From contig CABJCJ010000031.1 in NCBI GenBank assembly GCA_902364065.1, forward strand, positions 1-19,238: a DNA stretch of 19,238 bases, written 5' to 3'. Below, in pieces: positions 15,640-19,238 of this stretch. Below the pieces are notes generated by a model, which saw only the letters and a list, made by a program, of their open reading frames with translations, was not told the DNA's origin and made no database searches. The position numbers and the translations under genes were made by a program. Source of the stretch: Veillonellaceae bacterium SB90 (GTDB taxonomy: Bacteria; Bacillota; Negativicutes; Selenomonadales; Selenomonadaceae). The number at the start of each line of letters is the position of its first letter. Position 1 is the stretch's first letter.

Positions 15640-15737
15640 ATTGCCTGCAGACTCCCCTATCGGCCCTGCGGGCCATGTCCGGGGATGCCACCGGCATCCC
15701 GCTCCTGCGGAGCCCCCCGAAGGGGGAAGCTTCGCTT
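15640..15737. repeat. partial multi-hairpin repeat unit A2
   Basis: A partial copy of A1 with the GGCCC, GGGATGCC, GCTCC and CCCCC stems. The loops are changed in two places: ACC instead of ACT, and GAA instead of AAA. It lacks the CCTTCCCC and CAGCC modules and ends close to the speA stop codon, where it could shape the 3' end of the speA transcript. Confidence 0.9.
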
Positions 15738-15756
15738 GGCGGCACATTTTCCCGCC

Positions 15757-17208
15757 TTACTTCATGACGTTGAGGTACTGGATGTTCATGTCTTCGGGGC
15801 CGGTCATTTGGCAGCCTTTTTTCTTGGCGTAGCGGATGTACGTGAGGATTTCGTCGGTGATGCGTTCGCCCGGAGCGAGGATGGGGATGCCGGGCGGGTA
15901 GCACATGACGAATTCGCTGCAGACGCGGCCGGCGGTCTTTTCGATGGGCAGGGCTTCTTTTTCGGCGTAGAAGGCTTCCTGCGGGCCGTGGACGACTTCG
16001 GGCTCGATGTATTCGGCTTTGAGCATTTTCGAGGAGTCCTTGCGGTAGTTGCGGCGGATCTCGGCGAGGGCGGCGACGAGGCGTTCGATGTCCTTGGGGC
16101 GGTCGCCGACGGAGACGTACGCGAGGAGGTTGGCGATGTCGCCGAATTCGGTCTGGATGTCGTATTCGTCGCGCAGGAGGTCGTAGACTTCGATGCCGGC
16201 GAGGCCAACGGGGCGCGTGAAGATGGAGAGTTTCGTGATGTCGAAGTCGTAGATGGAGTCGCCGTTCACGAGTTCTTTGCTGTAGGCGTAGTAGTCGCCG
16301 ATGGTGTTGATCTCGTCGCGCGCGTATTCGACGAGGCGGATGACTTTGTCGAAGATCTCGCGGCCATGCAGCGCGAGGTTGCGGCGGCTGATGTCGAGGC
16401 TGGACATGAGGAGGTACGAGCCGCTCGTCGTCTGCGTGATGTTGATGATCTGGTGGACGTAGCCGGCGTTGACGTTCGGGCCGCATAAGAGCATGGAGCT
16501 CTGCGTGAGGGAGCCGCCGGATTTGTGCATGCTGATGGCGGCCATGTCGGCGCCGGCGTCCATGGCGGAGATGGGCAGGTCGTCGTGGAAGTAGAAATGG
16601 GTGCCGTGGGCTTCGTCCGCGAGGACCATCATGCCGTGGGCGTGTGCAAGGCTGACGATGGCCCGGAGGTTCGAGCAGATGCCGTAATAGGTCGGGTTGT
16701 TGACGAGGACGGCTTTGGCGTCGGGATGGCGGCGGATGGCCTCCTCCACCTCCTCCACGCGCATGCCGAGCGAGATGCCGAGAGTGTGGTCCATCTGCGG
16801 GTTGACGTAGACGGGGATGGCGCCGCAGAGAATGAGGGCGTTGATGGCGCTGCGGTGGACGTTGCGCGGCATGATGATCTTGTCGCCGCGGCCGACGGCC
16901 GTAAGGACCATGGCCTGGACGGCCGAGGTGGTGCCGCCGACCATGAAGAAGGCGTGTGCGGCGTGGAAGGCTTCGGCGGCGAGGGTTTCGGCGTCTTTGA
17001 TGACGGAGACGGGATGGCAGAGGTTGTCGAGCATCTTCATGGAGTTGACATCGACGTCGAGGCATTTTGGGCCGAGGAAGTCCCGGAGTTCGGGGTTGCC
17101 GCGGCCGCGTTTATGGCCCGGTACGTCAAAGGGTACGAGGCGCGCGCGTTTCATGCGTTCGAGGGCTTCAAGGACGGGTGCCCGGTCCTGCGAAAGGTAA
17201 TGGTCCAA
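15757..17208 (-). CDS. speA: arginine decarboxylase (Orn/Lys/Arg decarboxylase, PLP fold I)
   Basis: This is a PLP-dependent decarboxylase predicted to turn arginine into agmatine. Motifs are FDVPGHKRG (27-35), GGTTSA (91-96), the cofactor-binding DEAHG (198-202) and SMHKSGG with the Schiff-base Lys229. At 483 residues it matches the short Bacillus SpeA/YaaO type, without the N-terminal regulatory domain of the E. coli inducible enzymes. Arginine is inferred from the agmatinase in the same unit; lysine or ornithine activity is the alternative, since Selenomonas-type bacteria also use cadaverine. The start is TTG at 17208 with AAGGAA about 10 nt upstream; the first in-frame ATG (residue 19) would remove part of the usual N-terminus. 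The gene is enclosed by two near-identical direct repeats. Confidence 0.92.
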   Translation of the reverse strand: MDHYLSQDRAPVLEALERMKRARLVPFDVPGHKRGRGNPELRDFLGPKCLDVDVNSMKMLDNLCHPVSVIKDAETLAAEAFHAAHAFFMVGGTTSAVQAMVLTAVGRGDKIIMPRNVHRSAINALILCGAIPVYVNPQMDHTLGISLGMRVEEVEEAIRRHPDAKAVLVNNPTYYGICSNLRAIVSLAHAHGMMVLADEAHGTHFYFHDDLPISAMDAGADMAAISMHKSGGSLTQSSMLLCGPNVNAGYVHQIINITQTTSGSYLLMSSLDISRRNLALHGREIFDKVIRLVEYARDEINTIGDYYAYSKELVNGDSIYDFDITKLSIFTRPVGLAGIEVYDLLRDEYDIQTEFGDIANLLAYVSVGDRPKDIERLVAALAEIRRNYRKDSSKMLKAEYIEPEVVHGPQEAFYAEKEALPIEKTAGRVCSEFVMCYPPGIPILAPGERITDEILTYIRYAKKKGCQMTGPEDMNIQYLNVMK

Positions 17209-17264
17209 TTGGGTTCACTTCCTTTGGATAGAATGAAAAGAACGGCTACGATTGACGGTTTGAA

Positions 17265-17304
17265 CACGCTGAAACCAGGACCTCAAGGTTCGCATTTCAG
17301 CGTG
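17265..17304. repeat. 40-nt hairpin element, copy ii, in the speA leader
   Basis: Perfect 10-bp stem CACGCTGAAA/TTTCAGCGTG with a 20-nt loop containing CTCAAGGTTCG, within which ACC/GGT can pair around a TCAA tetraloop. It lies 56 nt before the speA start and so would be in the leader of any speD-speA transcript. No T-run follows, so it is not a typical terminator. Confidence 0.88.
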
Positions 17305-17315
17305 CGGCATGACTT

Positions 17316-17479
17316 TTGCCTGCAAGTTCCCCTATCGGCCCTGCGGGCCACGCCCGGGGATGCCACTGGCATCCCGCTCCTGCGGAGCCCCCCCAAAGGG
17401 GGAAGCTAAGCCTTCCCCTCTGGGGAAGGTGGCAGCCGCAGGCTGACGGAAGGGGCGACTGCTCGCAGCCTGGTGTCGG
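17316..17479. repeat. multi-hairpin repeat unit B1
   Basis: Nearly identical to A1, with the same six stem modules and the same loops; a GACGG replaces GGCGG after the last stem. Together with the adjacent 40-nt hairpin and the start of B2 it forms a block (17316-17564) that matches 15426-15675 with about five substitutions and one deleted base. Confidence 0.95.
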
Positions 17480-17518
17480 CACGCTGAAAACGGAATTTAA
17501 GATCCGCCTTTCAGTGCG
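17480..17518. repeat. 40-nt hairpin element, copy iii
   Basis: Copy of the element at 15590 with the same arms and a loop shortened to 19 nt by the loss of one C, which breaks the inner ATCTTAAGAT palindrome. Confidence 0.85.
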
Positions 17519-17528
17519 CAACGAAGAG

Positions 17529-17677
17529 ATTGCCTGCAGGCTCCCCTATCGGCCCTGCGGGCCACTTCCCCCGAAGGGGGAAGCTAAGCCTTCCCCTCTG
17601 GGGAGGTGGCCCGCAGGCTGGCGGATGAGGTCGGGGAAGCTGGCGGCGCAGCCGTCTGAAGGGGCGATTGCTCGCTA
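17529..17677. repeat. degenerate multi-hairpin repeat unit B2
   Basis: It contains the GGCCC/GGGCC stem (17551-17563) and CCCCC-GAA-GGGGG (17568-17580), but lacks the GGGATGCC and GCTCC stems. The CCTTCCCC module has lost one A in its right arm, and the CAGCC module is also imperfect. A GGATGAGG tail and a GGGCGATTGCTC end motif follow. It appears to be a decayed or rearranged copy. Confidence 0.8.
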
Positions 17678-17688
17678 TGTCATATTGG

Positions 17689-17728
17689 CTTGATGAAAAC
17701 GATATCTCAAGGTTCGTTTTTCATCGAA
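17689..17728. repeat. 40-nt hairpin element, copy iv, with compensatory changes
   Basis: Arms CTTGATGAAA and TTTCATCGAA flank a 20-nt loop holding the same CTCAAGGTTCG core as copy ii. Compared with copy ii, a C-G pair became A-T and an A-T pair became T-A, and a C-G became a T-G wobble. The stem is therefore largely kept despite sequence change; only the outermost pair is lost. Confidence 0.8.
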
Positions 17729-17740
17729 TAGCAAAGCAGC

Positions 17741-17971
17741 AACCAGCAGGTCCCCCTATCGGCCCTATGGGCCACGCCCGGGGATGCCACTGGCATCCCG
17801 CTCCTGCGGAGCCCCCCCAAAGGGGAAGCTCTGCTTCAAGGCAGATTTCTCAATAAACGCCTGAGCCCAGCAAGCGACAGCTTTCCCCACAGCCTTCCCC
17901 TCTGGGGAAGGTGTCACCGAAGGTGACGGATGAGGTTGGGAAAGTGGCAGCCGACGGGCTGATGGAAGGGC
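17741..17971. repeat. multi-hairpin repeat unit B3 with a swapped module
   Basis: The first stem keeps GGCCC/GGGCC with a TAT loop (17761-17773). GGGATGCC-ACT-GGCATCCC (17781-17799) and the GCTCC stem follow, then about 65 nt of unrelated sequence. Next come CCTTCCCC-TCT-GGGGAAGG (17893-17911) and GTCACC-GAA-GGTGAC (17913-17927), which occupies the slot held by CAGCC-GCA-GGCTG in A1 and B1. Confidence 0.9.
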
Positions 17972-17977
17972 AATTGC

Positions 17978-18769
17978 TCAGTAGACGTTGCGGCCGCTGA
18001 AGATCTCGATCATCTCGCGGCGCAGGCTGTTGCTGATGGCGAGGCGCTCGCGGGGCGGGATCTCGTAGATGTCGGTGTTGAAGAGGTAATTCTGGAGCGG
18101 CAGCTCCTTGATGAGCATGCGTGTGTGGTAGAGATTGGCCTGGTAGAGGTTGATGTCCACGGCGTCGTAGCGGTCGAGGGTCGCGGGCTCGATGAACTGC
18201 TGGATGGATGTCATCTTGGAGTCCATGAAGAGCTTGCGGCCGTGCAGGTCGCGCGTGAAGCCGCGCACGCGGTAGTCCATCGTGATGATGTCAGAGTCGA
18301 ACTGCGCGATCATGTAGTCGAGCGTCTTGAGCGGCGAGATCTCGCCGCAGGTGGCGACGTCGATGTCGACGCGGAACGTCGCGATGCTCGTCTCTGGGTG
18401 GAATTCCGGGTATGTGTGCACCGTGACGTGACTCTTGTCGAGATGCGCGAGAATGGTGTCGCCGAGGATGGCGGACTCTACGGGCTTCTTGCGCCCCGAG
18501 GTCACGGCTTCTTCCTCGGCGATGAGCATCGTGACGCTCGCGCCCTGCGGGTCGTAGTCCTGTTTGGCGATGTTGAGGATCCGCGCACCGATCATCTCCG
18601 TGACTTTCGAGAGGATCTTCGTGAGGCGTTCGGAATTGTACTGCTCGTCGATGTATTTGATGTAGTCCTGCTGTTCGCGCGGTGTCTTGGCGTAACAGAT
18701 GTCGTAAATGTTGAAACTGAGGGATTTCGTCAGGTTGTTGAAGCCGTAAAGTTTCAGCTTTTCCTCCAA
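17978..18769 (-). CDS. speD: S-adenosylmethionine decarboxylase proenzyme, E. coli type
   Basis: This pyruvoyl enzyme makes decarboxylated SAM, the aminopropyl donor for spermidine synthase. The proenzyme should cleave itself in HLDKSHVTVHTYPE, where Ser113 becomes the pyruvoyl group. Strong similarity to E. coli SpeD runs along the whole protein: KLKLYGFNNLTKSLSF near the start, QDYDPQGASVT (70-80), MDYRVRGFTRD in the second half and a GRN tail. At 263 residues it is the long class 1A form, not the short Bacillus form. The start is TTG at 18769, about 9 nt after AGGTAGG. It is the first gene of the polyamine set, with a promoter and a terminator-like hairpin in front and 769 nt of repeats behind. 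Confidence 0.97.
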   Translation of the reverse strand: MEEKLKLYGFNNLTKSLSFNIYDICYAKTPREQQDYIKYIDEQYNSERLTKILSKVTEMIGARILNIAKQDYDPQGASVTMLIAEEEAVTSGRKKPVESAILGDTILAHLDKSHVTVHTYPEFHPETSIATFRVDIDVATCGEISPLKTLDYMIAQFDSDIITMDYRVRGFTRDLHGRKLFMDSKMTSIQQFIEPATLDRYDAVDINLYQANLYHTRMLIKELPLQNYLFNTDIYEIPPRERLAISNSLRREMIEIFSGRNVY

Positions 18770-18813
18770 TCCAGCTAACCTACCTTTCGTTTGTTCGTAA
18801 ATGGCGTTTCGTC

Positions 18814-18844
18814 AAAAAAGGCCACGGCTCCAAGAGTCGTGACC
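18814..18844 (-). terminator. terminator-like hairpin with U6 in the speD leader
   Basis: On the minus strand an 11-bp GC-rich stem (18834-18844 with 18820-18830) with one mismatch, one wobble and a 3-nt loop is followed at once by six T (18814-18819). This is the form of an intrinsic terminator. It ends 44 nt before the speD start, so it either closes a gene entering from the right edge or acts as an attenuator on speD. Confidence 0.75.
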
Positions 18845-18864
18845 TGCCTGCAAAACTCGCTTTT

Positions 18865-18893
18865 ATTTTATCAAAGAAGACCCGGCAAAACAA
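18865..18893 (-). promoter_or_regulatory. predicted sigma-70 promoter upstream of speD
   Basis: TTGTTT (18888-18893) and TAAAAT (18865-18870) are separated by 17 nt in the only AT-rich stretch of this gap. Transcription would start near 18858, giving a leader of about 90 nt that contains the terminator-like hairpin almost at its 5' end. Confidence 0.55.
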
Positions 18894-18914
18894 GAAAAAT
18901 ATCATGTTAAGGCG

Positions 18915-19175
18915 CAGCTTGCCCGACCTCATCCGTCAGCCTGCGGTGACACCTTCCCCAACCTCATCCGTCAGCCTGCGGCTGCCACCTTCCCCAGAGG
19001 GGAAGGCAATGGGGAAGGCACGCGGCTTGCTGCGCTCGTGTTTTGCCGAGAGACACGAGCCCAAGCCTTCCCCATTGGGGAAGGGGGACCGCGATAGCGG
19101 TGGATGAGGCCCTGCGGGCCACCTTCTCCAGGGATGCCCCGGCATCCCGCGCTTCGCGCCCATGCGCGGGCTACG
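18915..19175. repeat. multi-hairpin repeat cluster C (inverted relative to A1/B1)
   Basis: CAGCC-TGC-GGCTG (18972-18984) followed by CCTTCCCC-AGA-GGGGAAGG (18988-19006) is the A1/B1 pair in reverse order and orientation. Further modules are CCTTCCCC-ATT-GGGGAAGG (19066-19084), ACCGC-GATA-GCGGT (19088-19101), GGCCC-TGC-GGGCC (19108-19120) and GGGATGCC-CC-GGCATCCC (19131-19148). A 7-bp GCTCGTG/CACGAGC stem encloses another segment (19034-19060). Apart from this cluster, the promoter and the leader hairpin, the 469 nt before speD hold only the possible gene end at the right edge. Confidence 0.9.
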
Positions 19176-19237
19176 ACGCTTGTGAGGACTTGCAGTTGAG
19201 TTTTGTTCTTGCCCGTCAGCTCATGGACCTCTTCCGC
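18971..19237 (-). CDS. possible 3' end of a gene entering from the right edge
   Basis: Only one minus-strand frame is open at the right edge. It begins AEEVHELTGKNKTQLQVLTS, which looks like real protein sequence, continues through the repeat cluster as a low-complexity Gly/Pro/Ser-rich tail, and stops at TGA 18971-18973 inside a CAGCC module. If genuine, a host gene has had its C-terminus replaced or extended by repeat DNA. The family is not recognised. The open frame could also be chance in GC-rich DNA. Confidence 0.3.
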   Translation of the reverse strand, partial: AEEVHELTGKNKTQLQVLTSVVARAWARSAGCRGIPGEGGPQGLIHRYRGPPSPMGKAWARVSRQNTSAASRVPSPLPSPLGKVAAAG

Positions 19238-19238
19238 C

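Larger units (their letters stand above)
15367..15756. other. repeat-filled gap between speA and speE
   Basis: These 390 nt contain no credible gene. From speE outward they hold about 60 nt of leader, repeat unit A1 (15426-15589), a 40-nt hairpin element (15590-15629) and partial unit A2 (15640-15737). A2 ends 19 nt from the speA stop codon. Short open frames here consist of repeat sequence and are not called. Confidence 0.85.
17209..17977. other. repeat-filled gap between speD and speA
   Basis: These 769 nt hold no credible gene. Going up from the speA start there is a 56-nt leader, a 40-nt hairpin (17265-17304), unit B1, another 40-nt hairpin (17480-17518), degenerate unit B2, an AT-richer spacer with a fourth 40-nt hairpin (17689-17728), and unit B3. 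The motif at the end of B3 runs into the speD stop codon. No strong promoter for speA was found. Confidence 0.85.

Noticed and set aside
15608..17065. A 485-codon minus-strand frame overlapping speA in another register
   Set aside because: Its translation is an Arg/His/Pro-rich string typical of an out-of-frame GC-rich gene, and it continues into the repeats.
15426..17971. Possible CRISPR array in the spe intergenic gaps
   Set aside because: The repeats are palindromic modules of different sizes with no regular spacers, and no cas genes are present.

Overview
The window joins two chromosomal regions of very different base composition. All recognisable genes lie on the minus strand, so transcription runs from high to low coordinates. 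The likely host is a diderm Firmicute of the Negativicutes type (Selenomonas/Mitsuokella-like). This is inferred from four things: a GC-rich backbone, an E. coli-type SpeD next to a Bacillus-type SpeA, a WbaP-type initiating sugar transferase, and abundant multi-hairpin intergenic repeats of a kind I associate with gut Firmicutes. The assignment is moderate, not certain.

Right part (about 10.87-19.24 kb, GC-rich; two 60-nt samples I counted gave 67% and 73% G+C). speD, speA, speE and speB form a complete four-enzyme route: arginine to agmatine to putrescine, then to spermidine using decarboxylated SAM. speE and speB overlap by 29 nt. A RhuM-family gene follows speB after 46 nt. The spaces between speD, speA and speE (769 and 390 nt), and the space before speD, are filled with mosaic repeats. 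These consist of short stems with mostly 3-nt loops plus a separate 40-nt hairpin element. A block of about 250 nt is duplicated in direct orientation on both sides of speA. speD has its own predicted promoter, followed at once by a terminator-like hairpin.

Left part (about 1.2-10.87 kb; two samples gave 37% and 38% G+C). This is a surface-polysaccharide (O-antigen or capsule) locus. wbaP, the lipid-linked initiating transferase, is still GC-rich and sits at the junction behind a tandem promoter. Composition changes abruptly at its stop codon. After it come a GT2 glycosyltransferase, a B12-binding radical SAM protein (HpnJ-like), another GT2 and a GT4. A three-gene cassette follows: a TagF-like CDP-alditol phosphotransferase, an IspD/TarI-like cytidylyltransferase and an SDR. 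Two more GT2 enzymes complete the set. The cassette suggests that a phospho-alditol is added to the glycan. No flippase, polymerase or ABC exporter is visible, so the locus probably continues past position 1.

At the left edge is a still more AT-rich (25-30% in samples) DUF262 gene, ending in a stop codon before the C-terminal domain usual for that family. At the right edge a short open frame on the minus strand may be the end of another gene running into a repeat. No rRNA, tRNA, CRISPR array or transposase was found.
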